The position numbers and the translations under genes were made by a program. From Piezodorus guildinii (Eukaryota; Arthropoda; Insecta; Hemiptera; Pentatomidae), in contig CM041293.1 in NCBI GenBank assembly GCA_023052935.1, forward strand, positions 153,015,474 to 153,079,473: 64,000 bases of DNA. Reading direction: 5' to 3'. Of the stretch, positions 44,601-55,010 are shown piece after piece. The notes beneath the pieces are model-generated. The model saw only the letters and a list, made by a program, of their open reading frames with translations. It did no database searches and had not been told where the DNA came from. The first letter of the stretch is position 1. Every line of letters begins with the position of its first letter.

Positions 44601-47600
44601 AGGATTGTAGGGATGGGTGGAGCTGGAAAGCGATTGAGCAAGAGGATTAGGATGATGAAGAAGGTTCTGATGGAATTTGGAGAATTTGGATGGTACCAGG
44701 TCTAAAATAAATGGAATATTAAGGTCATGGTGTAGGATACAGTTAGTAACGTAATAAGGAGCATTAACTATTGTTCGGAGGACTTTGGATTGGAAGGATT
44801 GGATACGTTTGATATTAGAATGTTTAGTTGTCCCCCATAGTTCAAGTCCGTAGGTCCATATAGGTTTCAGTACTGTCTTATATATTAGTAATTTGTTGTC
44901 GACTGTAAGATGAGATTTTCTGTTTAGTAGTTTGTATAACAGGCCGAATCTGCGGTTGAGTTCTATCCTTTTAAGTCTTGTATGTGGGTTCCACGTCAGT
45001 CTTTTGTCTAGTAAAAAGCCAAGGTACCGGACTGTGTCTGAGGAAGGAAGCGGTATGGAATTGAATTTAACTGTTGGACAGGATTTACGTCGAAGGGTGA
45101 AGGTGACGTGTGTACATTTGCTTTCGTTTACCTTAATTCGCCAAGCCTTACACCAGTCTTCGACAAGGGAAAGGTGCCTTTGGTGATTTAGCGATGCAAC
45201 TTCAGGATCGGAATAGGATGATAAAATGGCTGTGTCATCAGCAAATGTTGCCAGAAAGGTATCGGGATCGGTAGGGATATCGGCGGTGTAGAGGATGTAG
45301 AGGACGGGTCCTAAGACGCTGCATTGAGGAACACCGGCCTCAACAGTATAATGTTTGGAAAATTCGGAACCACAGCGAACTCGGAAGGAGCGGTTTGATA
45401 AATAGGATCGGAGGATTAGGTATAAGGATTGAGGTAAATGGGTTTTGAGCTTAAAGAGCAATCCCGGGTGCCAACAGATAAGTATAATAAATAGTATTCT
45501 GCCACAGCCGGGATTCGAACCAGGGACTTGTGAACAGACTAGTGCTCTGTCCATCAGACTTCGCCGCACCCTAGCTAACAATTATACCAATTTTTTGCTA
45601 CCACATTTTTTTAATAATATTTATTTGTTTATTGTTTTGCCACTTCTTTCGATGGAACCCTCTCGAAGACCTCTGGCAGCTCTCTCCAAGACCCAGAAGG
45701 TCTTTCTCTTTTTCGCCTTCCTATCGGTTGTTACAGAAAGGTCAATTTTGGCCATCAATCCTCTGTCATTCTTTTAAATGTTCATACTATTGCAACATCT
45801 TTATTTCTATTTCGTAGATTATAGTAGTTTCTTCTTGGACCTTTCGCCTAACAGTTTTGTTGCGAACATTCTCCAGTCTGTAAATGGCACAAGCGTCCAT
45901 CTCCTATGATAAAAACCTTGTCTCCTCCTTTTAATCAACCACTCACGTTCCTGATCCATATAGAATGATGCTTCTCAAAAAGGAATGGGTATAACCTTGG
46001 AGACGGCATTCAATGTTCCAATTATACAACTTCCTCTCTTATTTTTTTCCATGATATCCTAAGAAGAGATGTCTGCCAATATTTTATAATTACTTTATTG
46101 TTCTTAATTTACAATTTTCTAGAAATAAGGATTTTACATTCCCATTAAATGCCATTCATTTCGTTTGTTTCTTTATTCACCTCCAGACCTCATGCTCTAT
46201 ACTCCTCCATGTAGCTGGCTTCTTCATTGCCATTGCTATTACTACAGGGTCATCGGCAAGTAGTAAGATACAGTGCCACTTATCGTTTTTCATTATTCCT
46301 ATCCTTTACAAATCTAATCAATTAAAAATTACTATACCCCAAAAAAAAAAGAAAAACAATTAATTACATTGAGCTTTAAACTGAATTTTTTTAAATTTTA
46401 CTTACAATCTATTTGTTGTGCAAATACGTTGTTTCCACCAAACAATAATTGAAATGTTAACTTGTAGGCATTCGGATCGAAAGCAAGCTTTCCACAGACT
46501 GGAACAAACACATTTTAGGCATACATTACATAATATAGTATGTAAAAAAAACATTACTTCACAGTTATTACCTTCAAATGCTTTTAAATTAGCCAACATG
46601 GAACAGCATTCCAATGTATAATTGCTTTCCTTGGCATAACATTGTGGAATTAAACCAGGCGGTATAGGTTGGCCTGAAAAGATGTTCAGTTCTGTTTAAT
46701 AATTATCGAAACATTATGGTTATCCACATGAATTTCATGATTGATCAAAAATTTCAAAATGAATTCGTTTTGATATTATTATTTTTAATGATAAAATTTT
46801 GCATGAAACGGTAAAAGTTGAGGATTTAATTGAACATTATATTTAGTAAAATATAGGTAGTAATAATAATAATTGTCAATTTAGGAAATAAAATGTTAAT
46901 AAATAATTACCAAATATGCTTTCATCCTCTGCTTGCCTCGCTCTGAAAAATTCCAATAAAATTTTTAGAAATATTGAAGAAACTTGACACAAAATGATAA
47001 AAATATCGGATTGTTTTAAGAATACTCTGCGGCAATGGTTCCCGACATAATTATTTTGCGAACCCCTTTACGCAATAAGTGCAATGGCTAGGACACCAAC
47101 AATTCAAAACATCGTACACATATTTGACTCGCATTAGTACTTGCAAAATTACACACCAGAGCTTCATCACTACAGACAAAGAGAAAGCGTCCAAAAATAA
47201 ACGGTTCACCACAGAGAAGTCCAATTTAAAGCAGGAGATAATTTCAAAACAAACCACCATACTGAATCGTGTATTATTCCGACGAACAGTGTAAATTAGT
47301 GGCCAAAATTCTATAACTCTTGATATAGTTAAGATATTTTTTTCTTATCTCCCTTATTATACAATAATCAAATAATAAATACAACAATTGAAAAAATGTT
47401 CTGGCTCGGCGTTTGGTGTGATGAGGTTTGTCAGGTGTTGTGGTGAATGGCTTTTGTAAGAAATTATTTGGGAGAGGAGGCAGTCCAGGCAGCTTGTTGA
47501 ATCGAGGTTGTAAAGGAATAGACGGCATCATCAAGGTCAGTTGAGGTTTTGAGAGTCACTCTTAGGTAAATATCATTAGTGAGGATTTCGCAGAAGAGGT

Positions 47601-50600
47601 TCCAGTTGATAGGGCCTCTGATGAATGAGGGTGGGTCAGGTTTAGGAATTGGTGTTTAGGATCAGTGGACTATGGACAGAGGATAGATAATCGAGGCGAG
47701 TTACGGACAAGTTCAGGGAGCCTAATCCGCTGTGGATGAAGAAGTCGAGGATGTCTGGATTATGGTTAGGATCTGTTGGCCAATAGGTAGGGGAATGGGA
47801 AGAATTAAGGCGTCGAGAGTTGAGTGCAGACAGCAATGTCCGTCCACGAGTATTTGTGGTTCTGTGACCCCATTGTTGGTGCTTAACGTGATGGCAGGGA
47901 ATGGGTGTGTGGGCCAAATGATACATTGGCATCGATTAGCTTTGAGGGTTCTCTTCTTGTTCTTGCCTGTCTTGCTGTTTCATCCAGTACTTGAGGTTTT
48001 TGATACCTTGGTCCTTAGTTCCTTATAGATTTGGCATCCTTTGTAGTTGGCCGGTTTGTCTTTGAGGCAATGAGCACATACAGCGGGTGTTGACTTCGGT
48101 TTTGTACATTCCACAGACTGCTGCTGTTCACCGCATTTCACGCAGCGTGGTATGTGATGTCAGTAAGTTTTAGCATGTCAATTGTAACACTGGACAATAT
48201 CTCTCTTTGTGTAAGGTTTTTTGACTTTTACACCTGCATAGTGCAGTCTTTTTAGATCATAATTTTTTTCTACTCTTGACAAAGCTTCCAAGTCAACGAA
48301 GAACCTGAAGTTAAACTCTATCTTGTATGACATTAGTGACTTGGCGCACTTTGTAACCCATCTTCATGAATTCTTCTTTGATAGCGTCAACTGTTGTTGA
48401 AGGGTGTAGATTTCTGATCACAACTCCAAGAGCTCTCTCTTGGCGTAGCTGATAAGTATGGAAATCCGCTTTAGCATCAGTTAGATATTTCGCTAGTTTT
48501 CTATATACTTCGGCGGTGGTCGGTGATATTTAGGTGTCATTAATTCTACTCGTAAAATAGTAGCTTGTGGAGTCGGTAATCCTGTTAAATTGCGCACAGA
48601 ACAACTAGAAAGTTTTAATATTTTTGACAATTATCGGTGGAGGCTGTGGTTTACTGGGTGTAGGGGCAGATTCCATGTTTTCTTTTTCATTATGTAGGAT
48701 TGGAAAAGGATTTGGGGTGAAAAACGGAGATTTGTCAGTCATCTCTTGCGACGATGTGTCAGGGTGTGGTCCAGATTCTGTATTAGTACCCGAAGGGGTT
48801 GTTTGTAGATCCAATCTTTTATTAGTATCACGACGGGGTCTTTGTTTTGTAGGAGACGGGATTGAACCACTAGATCTAGATCTTTTAGTTGAAGCTTTGG
48901 AGGATATCACTTGATGATAATATCGCATTTCATGTGAAGAAAATGATTAAATAATAACCATACGTGGGGGAAAAAAAAACAACTTATTTTTTGGCTGGAA
49001 GAAATTAGTTCGGGTGGCGGTCATTAAATGAAACAACTAAATAGTCATTAATTGAAACTATTTAGTTCTTTCATTTAATGACCGCCACCCGGACTAATTC
49101 CTTCCAGAAATTCTCAATGGTCAACTAATTACATCCACAATATTTATTTTTTTATTAAAACGTCTTTAGGCCCGACTACGGGGTAACTGAATGCTTAATG
49201 ATTGAACCACTAGATCTAGATCTTTTAGTTGATGCTTTGGAGGACATCACTTGATGATAATATCGCATTTCATGTGAAGAAAATGATTAAATAATAACCA
49301 TACGTGGGGGGAAAAAAAAACAACTTAAGAAAAGTTAAGCAAGACCAGCCTTGCCGAGCTATTGGCAATCAGCTGATACGAAGAGGTGACTAAGCAATCA
49401 CACTGTAAATTGAAACAAAACTTACTGTTGTTTGCTTAAAGGATTACTGCTGATGTTATCTTGAAGTTTGGTGATGTTTCCAAGATTGGACTGAAGTAAA
49501 TCCCAACTGAAAAAACAAGCCTAGGTATTAATATTTCTTATCATTAAGGTTATTTAAAATAATTTTACCAAAGATACCTCGAGAACTCTCTGGACATCTT
49601 CTGCGGACCCCTTGGGGTCCTCGAGCAACTTTTTGGGAACCAATGCTATACGGCATGTTTATTTATTGTTTAATTCATTTTATCGTGAATAATCTAGGAT
49701 TACATAGTTCACATTAGCAGTCTACGATAAGAGTACTTTAGACCAACATGAACGAACATTTTTTTCGCGTAAGTTCCCCCTGTTGCATACTCAGTTTTTT
49801 TAATTATCAAAACCTTTTTTTTTTAATGTTTTTATTGAAAGTTACAATTGTATTTTGTAATTCAACAAGTAAATATGATGGTAATGATAAAATACATGAA
49901 GAGAAAATGCCCGTTGACATCACTCCACTAGCTAATCTAAACTAGAAGGTCTTAAGGCCATCTTCTTTTCAGACGCCTCGGAGGATTGTCAGGAATAGAA
50001 TAGGAAGCAAGGATTGAAACTAGTGGGTTATAGTGGGAGTGGAGTTTGCCATGGAAGGATTGATACCTGGTTCAGGCCAAGTCAACAACATATGGGATGT
50101 TAAGGTCTTTATGGATGAGTTTATTCATGACAAAGTAAGGAGCGTTGAGGATTTTTCAATTTTGGATTGTAAGGATTGAATACGGGAAGAGTTTGTTGGT
50201 TTAGTAGAGCCCCAAAGCTTAACTCCGTAAGTCCAGATAGGCCTTATGATGGTGATATAGATGAGCCTTTTGTTGTTAAGTGGAAGGTTGGAGCGTCAGT
50301 GCTGTAGTAAGCAAAAGCGTTGCTGTTTCAGTCTGGGGATTCAATGTTAGACGTTTGTCAAGTAGAAGTCCTAGGTAGCAGATCTGTTTAACTGGAACAA
50401 GCGGAGTATTATTAAAGGATACTAGGACAGGATGTCATAGGATTACCTGTTAAGGTTATTTGTTGGAATTAATTTTAACTATTATTTATTTTTTTGTCTG
50501 GAAGGAATTAGTTCGGGTGGCGGCATTAAATGAAACAACTAAATAGTCATTAATTGAAACTATTTAGTTCTTTCATTTAATGACCGCCAGCCGGACTAAT

Positions 50601-53600
50601 TCCTTCCAGAAATTCTCAATGGTCAACTAATTACATCCACAATATTTATTTTTTTATTAAAACGTCTTTAGGCCCGACTACGGGGTAACTGAATGCTTTA
50701 ATGATGTGAATGCAACGGAAACGCTAGTTCTCTAGTTTACCACCAGTCCAATCATGTTCACATAATCACGATAATAAAATAACAGTTTCCATCACATAAA
50801 TGGCACTATAAAGTTTGTGTTTGTATGTATTTCTTTATTTCCAGATCGGCTACGTGAGCCATAAATGGGTTTATATAAAAAAATAGTTATTACAATTACT
50901 AGCGATAGACAAAGGAGGGTTATAGTCTCATGCAAAGACACCCCTAACTATTTTATGTTTATAATTATACGGAACAGTTAAATAAAAAGGTTGATATAAA
51001 TCAAAACAAATACTTGAAATAATATTGAAACACAAGAATGAAATGAAACTAAAAGCAAATAAGTTCATGTGAGATAATAAATTAATACATGTATAAGGTA
51101 ATTAAAAAAAGAAGAAGATAAAGTAAATGAAGCTTAAAAAGTATCAATGAATAAGTAATTAACTTAAAAAAAAAAAAATAAATACATTAAAATAATAAAT
51201 AAATGGAACCTAATAGATTGGATAAATGCTAATTTAGTAATTTATAGATAATAAATAGTAATTTAGGAAAGATAATTTATTAATAATTAGTTAGAAATAA
51301 AATAGTTATGGACAAGAAAAAAGATTAATTGGAAGATCACAGAAGAACGTCTTGCAGAAGTCTGGGTTTGAGCCGGCGAGTTATCGTTTGAACCCCAAAG
51401 GTTGTGTTGTATGCTCTTATAGGTGTTAAGATACATTTGCCTGTATTTATACACCTTGCCCTTTACTAAAAACGGATACAGAAAAAGCCAATACCGAATA
51501 AAATCATTCTTAATGATTTTATAAGAATTTCAGAACGAATTATTTAAAATATTATCAATTTGCTTGAATAAAACGTTAAAACTGTTGAAATATTACAAAG
51601 AGTATTATTAAAAAGAAGTTTTTGAGTGTAAATTACAATTTCTCTAAGTAAGGATTAATAAATATTTATAGCTCGTTAGTTGTTTTCTCTGTCTATTTCT
51701 TTGTATATTTGGTTGTGTCACACGAAATGTCCGTTTTCAAGGTAAAGGATTTTTATTAAAAATACGATATGAAAACAAGATAATTTTATTCGAAGTATTT
51801 ACCTTCTTTTTCTACACGTGAAACGTGACACCAACTTTATATCCCCGAACTGAAAAACACTGAGCTTTGTAGTGAAACGAAATCTGAAAACGCACTTTTC
51901 ACTTGATTATCATTTTCAAAAAGTTTTCCTTTGACGAAGTTGTCTAAATTCCTGAACAGGTGGTAATCTGTCGGAGACAAGTCGGGAGAATATGGTGGGT
52001 GCGGAAAACTTGGTACCCCAGTTCTTTCAATTTTTGCACGGTATGTTTTGAAACATGGGGTCTTGTTGCCGCTCAGTGAGATCATGAGGTACCCATGTAT
52101 CGAGCTTTTTTACATTTCCAATACACTTTAAATGTCTGGAAACGGTTGATGCACTTGCATTTAGTTGTGCTGAGAGTCCTTTAACTCTTTATATCGCTGT
52201 GAGACTTTAATATAGGTGTTAACATGTTACCAAATATTACTCAAATCAGTCATAATATGTAAAATATTTAAGTTCGCAGGTACATACCGATTAGTATACG
52301 TAATTTATGTATAAACATTAAAATAAAAAATCATTACACTAATTAATTTAATTACTATTCTCACATATCATGCACGGGGGGTCACCCATGGCGTAGTTGC
52401 TAGCATAACAGCTTTCTATGCCAAAGGTCGCGGGTTCAAACCTGCGGGTGGCCCTAGGATTTTTCAATGGGAGTAAAATATCCTTAGTTATGCCGTCTTT
52501 CGGAGGAGACGTTAAAAGGTGGTTCCGAGCCTGTGCGATGTCAGGTACTCGTTAAAGATCCCTATCCTAATAAAACCTAGATAGGCAAAATTTAGGACTC
52601 CCACTGTAGCATAGTCCGATTAGCCATAATAGCATAAAGTGACGTTAAACGAATAAAGAAACAAACATATCATGCACAAATGTGTATCTGCTTTTTATGA
52701 TCATGACTAAATAAACGACCAACCAACCAAAGAAATATATTTTGTACATTTTAGAGCAGTAAAATCAAGAAAGGAAAATCATTCTAATATGATCAATATT
52801 AGCAAAAATAATAAATTTATTAGACTTTCGTAACCATGTGTTTTTTTTACTTTCACTTACTATATATAGTAAGGGGAAGTATTGCGATCGTGAAAATTTT
52901 CGAATTCCAGTTTTCAACGGAAATACACGTTTTAGGATCCCCTGAGTCCAAATATCCAAGTCCCGAAAAAAGGTCTGTGTGTGTGTGTGTGTCTGTGTGT
53001 GTGTGGTAACTCCCGGGCGGAAACGGTAAGTCCTATGAAACTGAAATTTCATATTTAAGACATCTATACGCCCGAGACGTGACAAAACTTTTTCATCAAT
53101 ATGAGTCTACCAGAAGAGGCACTTTATACCATGCATTTTGCACCTTTTTTCGATTTTCTCAAAAACGGTTCCGACAATTTTGATTAAACTCGCTATATCG
53201 ATGTAAAATTTAATGGGCTTTAATATCATGTAGGTTTTATTCAGATAAAAATGGTCTGACAGGGCTTAAATGCCGATATTTTAAATTTGCTTCCCCTAAA
53301 GTACCTTTAATTTTGTAGATTCAATAATAATAACTAGATTATCTTGTTAACGCTGATGAAAAATTGGTAAATATATAAATTGAATAAATTCGATACCCAA
53401 CTAAAGGAGAAAACAGAAAAAATATTTTTTTAATGCAATTTTTCGTTTTTGAACATAAGAGCAGTAATATACATGTATGATATACCGTTGGAAAGCTAGA
53501 GATTTTAGAAATATTATCATCTCATACACAAGCTTTTAAAAGTTATTAGAGAGTGATGAAATGAACATAACACTAACTGATTATTTAAGATAATAATATA

Positions 53601-53776
53601 ATAGATTTTTGAATCAAACACATGTTTCTTTAGAAATTTAATTTAATTTATTACTTTCACTTACTATATATAGTAAGGGGAAGTATTGCGATCGTGAAAA
53701 TTTTCGAATTCCAGTTTTCAACGGAAATACACGTTTTAGGGTCCCCTGAGTCCAAATAACCAAGTCCCGAAAAAAG

Positions 53777-53821
<45 letters not shown>

Positions 53822-54577
53822 TGTGTGGTAACTCCCGGGCGGAAACGGTAAGTCCTATGAAACTGAAATTTCATGATGAAATGAACATAACACTAACTGA
53901 TTATTTTAGATAATAATATAATAGATTTTTGAATCAAACACATGTTTCTATAGAAATTTAATTTAATTAATTCCTTAATAATTTCACGTATTTTTATCTC
54001 TAACTGTATATGAAAATTCTTTCATTGATTTTAAAAATGGAGGTAAGTGAAAGTCGTGTGTTGCCCGCACCAGATTTTTTTTTACAGGTTACTCTATGAA
54101 CACAGTAATTATAATTATTGTTTTAAAATAAATTTATGTGACAAAAACATTTCGTACATATTAAAAATTATTTCTAACACTTAAATATATCAGTTTTGGT
54201 TTATTATTTTCATTAAGGCCGATGAAAAGTGATTTAATTCAATAACTCTGTTATTTTTGAAGATAGAGAAAAAAATGATTAGTGTTTATTAAATAAAAAA
54301 TAATTATAAAAAAAGAGAAAAAAGAAAAGAAAAAAATTGAAATTTTATTCATAAATAATAACTCAGTTATTTTTGAAGATAAAGACAAATGTGTATAGAG
54401 TTTTAAAATTGGTAATGCGTGATAAACAAGAAAAACATTTAAAAGAAAAAACACTAAATAAAATAAAAAAATAAATACATTTTGTTTTTTGTTGCTTGCT
54501 GATACCAGGGATTTAAGGCAGATGTTCTGTCGGTGAAGAGAAGACTAAAAAGCAGCATCAGAAGAATCACCATATCT
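41376..54577 (-). CDS. Gene B: secreted Cys-rich protein, DUF4773-like (six exons)
   Basis: Minus-strand exons 54506-54577 (ATG at 54573), 49426-49506, 46911-46942, 46572-46673, 46406-46498 and 41376-41620. Coding length is 621 nt: 206 aa and a TAG stop. The protein has a signal peptide (MVILLMLLFSLLFTDRTSA), an extra NPC-WDLLQSNLGNITKLQ segment absent from A and C, then ARQAEDESIF, IPQCYAKESNYTLECC, CGKLAFDPNAYKLTFQ, and a last exon with MCIMIPNPIQKEACL, SSDCFQIDLC and IDFSCVRMEC. Each junction is in phase. Joining exon 1 directly to the 46.9-kb exon would give TGA, so the 49.4-kb exon is required unless the first exon is wrong. The exon 1 donor (GTATCA) is weak. Confidence 0.78.
41645..42690. 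other. Gene B intron, unassigned
   Basis: AT-rich. It lies just upstream (minus sense) of exon 6. No clear repeats. Confidence 0.35.
42700..43760 (+). pseudogene. LINE RT and C-terminal domain, plus strand, broken
   Basis: Reads RGVKQGNIFRPKLFIVFMDE, FLYADGIVLVTD (catalytic YADD changed to YADG), INSRKSKVMTVVREE, VDSYTYLGTIFNKSGG, and finally GRRPRGRPRRSYLEHIQRLG. Several stops and frameshifts. The order fits an RTE-like or related LINE. Sits in gene B's last intron. Confidence 0.75.
43885..45580 (-). repeat. SINE C split by a LINE
   Basis: The SINE tail side is 43885-44101. Its tRNA-like head is 45489-45580 (B box 'ggttcgaatcc' on the minus strand). The LINE insertion duplicated taagtataat (44092-44101 and 45479-45488). 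Confidence 0.88.
44102..45478 (-). pseudogene. Jockey-like LINE, 5'-truncated, long RT frame
   Basis: Bounded by a 10-bp target duplication, with a T-run (44102-44121) as its poly(A) tail. The minus frame (45581-44559) runs open through 340 codons. The first ~36 come from the host SINE; the LINE part starts at CWHPGLLFKLKTHLPQ. RT motifs: AGVPQCSVLGPVLY (usual G is C), TFADDTAIL, RYLGFLLDKRLTWNPHTRLK, KPIWTYGLELWG, ending RRLKQQWPRDVL. One of the younger LINEs here. Confidence 0.9.
45630..46310 (-). pseudogene. LINE scrap, minus
   Basis: Minus-strand pieces include LLLADDPVVIAMAM (a YADD-like block), TLVPFTDWRMFATKLL, and SVTTDRKAKKRKTFWVL...RGLREGSIERSG. Frames are broken; the clade is not certain. 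Confidence 0.45.
46406..46498 (-). CDS. Gene B exon 5 (93 bp)
   Basis: Acceptor 'tgtttgttccag', donor GTAAGT. It encodes CGKLAFDPNAYKLTFQLLFG and ten more residues. Homologous to exon 4 of genes A and C. Confidence 0.87.
46572..46673 (-). CDS. Gene B exon 4 (CC-motif exon, 102 bp)
   Basis: Acceptor 'catcttttcag', donor GTAATA. Thirty-three codons including PGLIPQCYAKESNYTLECC. Confidence 0.86.
46911..46942 (-). CDS. Gene B exon 3 (32-bp micro-exon)
   Basis: Acceptor 'ggaatttttcag', donor GTAATT. It encodes ARQAEDESIF between split codons. Confidence 0.78.
47285..48985 (-). pseudogene. Jockey-like LINE: gag (ORF1) and endonuclease, no RT
   Basis: From 48928 down: MRYYHQVISSKASTKRSRSS with a Pro/Ser-rich region, TYQLRQERALGVVIRNLHPS and MKMGYKVRQVTNVIQ (gag core), and a zinc-knuckle region (PRCVKCGEQQQSVECTKPKS, HCLKDKPANYKGC). 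Then the ORF2 endonuclease end (RRLNSSHSPTYWPTDPNHNP, DILDFF) and the following KRRARTFFQL linker. Frameshifts are present. It stops near 47285, so the RT is absent: the reverse of the usual 5' truncation. Confidence 0.82.
48861..49325. repeat. Tandem duplication of LINE 5' end around a hairpin
   Basis: Bases 48861-48985 recur at 49201-49325 with few changes, 340 bp apart. The hairpin element lies between. The repeat covers the start of the LINE gag frame and its leader. Confidence 0.9.
48986..49200 (+). repeat. Hairpin element, copy 1
   Basis: About 52-bp arms ('ttagttcgggtggcggtcat' and its complement near 49080) around a short AT centre, followed by a ~95-bp tail 'ggtcaactaattacatcc ... 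ggcccgactacgg'. Confidence 0.9.
49426..49506 (-). CDS. Gene B exon 2 (81 bp, gene-specific)
   Basis: A strong pyrimidine tract and acceptor 'ggcttgttttttcag', and donor GTAAGT. It starts with T (completing Cys with TG of exon 1), has 26 codons WDLLQSNLGNITKLQDNISS to LSKQ, and ends CA (Gln with the A of exon 3). Genes A and C have no visible equivalent. It lies about 140 bp inside the right end of the hAT-like element. Confidence 0.65.
49925..50480 (-). pseudogene. Jockey-like LINE 3' fragment
   Basis: Close match to the LINE at 54.8-56.9 kb ('ttaaggtctttatggatgag' is identical). Frames are broken; the IWTYG region reads near 50230. Confidence 0.75.
50487..50704 (+). repeat. Hairpin element, copy 2
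   Basis: Near-identical to copy 1 in both arms and tail, same orientation. Few differences over ~210 bp, hence young. Confidence 0.92.
50705..51707. other. Gene B intron 1, unassigned
   Basis: Mostly A-rich. 'ctttatttccagatcggcta' near 50830 could be a LINE 3' end read from the other strand. No supported gene. Confidence 0.35.
51708..52188 (-). pseudogene. Mariner fragment (same deletion as 55-kb copy)
   Basis: 3' end only: TIR-like 'ttggttgtgtcacac' at the left, then minus-strand FPHPPYSPDLSPTDYHLFRN (third catalytic Asp) and NLDNFVKGKLFENDNQVKSA. The join 'gagcggcaacaa/gaccccatgtttc' (52080s in reverse) is shared with the 55.2-kb element. It is cut off at about 52188. Confidence 0.85.
52376..52664 (+). 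repeat. SINE B, full-length reference copy
   Basis: Exact 13-bp duplications acatatcatgcac (52363-52375 and 52665-52677). tRNA-derived head with A box 'tggcgtagttgc' and B box 'ggtcgcgggttcaaacc'. The body ends 'gacgttaaacgaataaagaa'. 289 bp. Confidence 0.96.
52850..53648 (+). repeat. F1 repeat, tandem copy 1 (3' end missing)
   Basis: Intact 5' end with the palindrome, (TG)n tract and body, but it stops about 110 bp before the family's 3' end, where copy 2 starts at once. Confidence 0.9.
53649..54080 (+). repeat. F1 repeat, tandem copy 2 (internally deleted)
   Basis: 5' end to 'gaaatttcat', then a jump to 'gatgaaatgaacataacac' and the full 3' end. It has a 45-base (TG)n tract. Confidence 0.9.
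54081..54505. other. Gene B intron 1, unassigned
   Basis: AT-rich; no feature. Confidence 0.35.
54506..54577 (-). CDS. Gene B exon 1 (signal peptide)
   Basis: Acceptor-like 'attttatttcag' just before the leader and ATG at 54573. Twenty-two codons, MVILLMLLFSLLFTDRTSAL then N-P, plus TG. Position of ATG, length and phase match exon 1 of genes A and C. The donor GTATCA is non-consensus. Confidence 0.72.
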
Positions 54578-55010
54578 CTGAAATAAAATACTTGTTATTA
54601 GTTATTTGTATACAATCATAACGAGTATGATTTTATTTATTATTGTGATTATATGAAACACTATTATTTTTTATGTGTAGATTTATTTTACAATATTCTT
54701 TTTGTTAATTATCTCTTGAAATTTACAACTGTATTAGATGTTACATATCGTTATAATAAGATATTAGATTAAATGCATGAAAAAAAAATTGTGTAGAAAC
54801 TGCTTATTGGTAAGCACTCTTGTAGATAATCTGAACTAGAAAGTCTCGAGACGTACTTCTTTTTAGACGCCTTAGAGGATTGTCAGGAATAGAAGAGGAA
54901 GCAAGAATTGAAACGAATAAGTACGTGTGGGAATGGAGTTTTTCATAGAAGGATTCATTCCTAGTTCGGGCCAAATCCGCAATATGTGGAACAATAAGGT
55001 ATTCTTTCTT

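Larger units (their letters stand above)
47033..49645. mobile_element. hAT-like element bounds with nested LINE
   Basis: Left end CAATGGTTCCC and right end GGGAACCAATG are near-inverted, each followed inward by the 'gaacccctt' / 'ggaccccttggggtcc' type of hAT-like sequence. The flanking 8-mers are ctctgcgg and ctatacgg (6 of 8 identical), as for a decayed hAT target duplication. No hAT transposase is visible. A jockey gag/endonuclease fragment and hairpin DNA lie inside, as does gene B exon 2. Confidence 0.6.

Noticed and set aside
48624..48914. 96-codon plus-strand frame
   Set aside because: Antisense of the LINE gag N-terminus.
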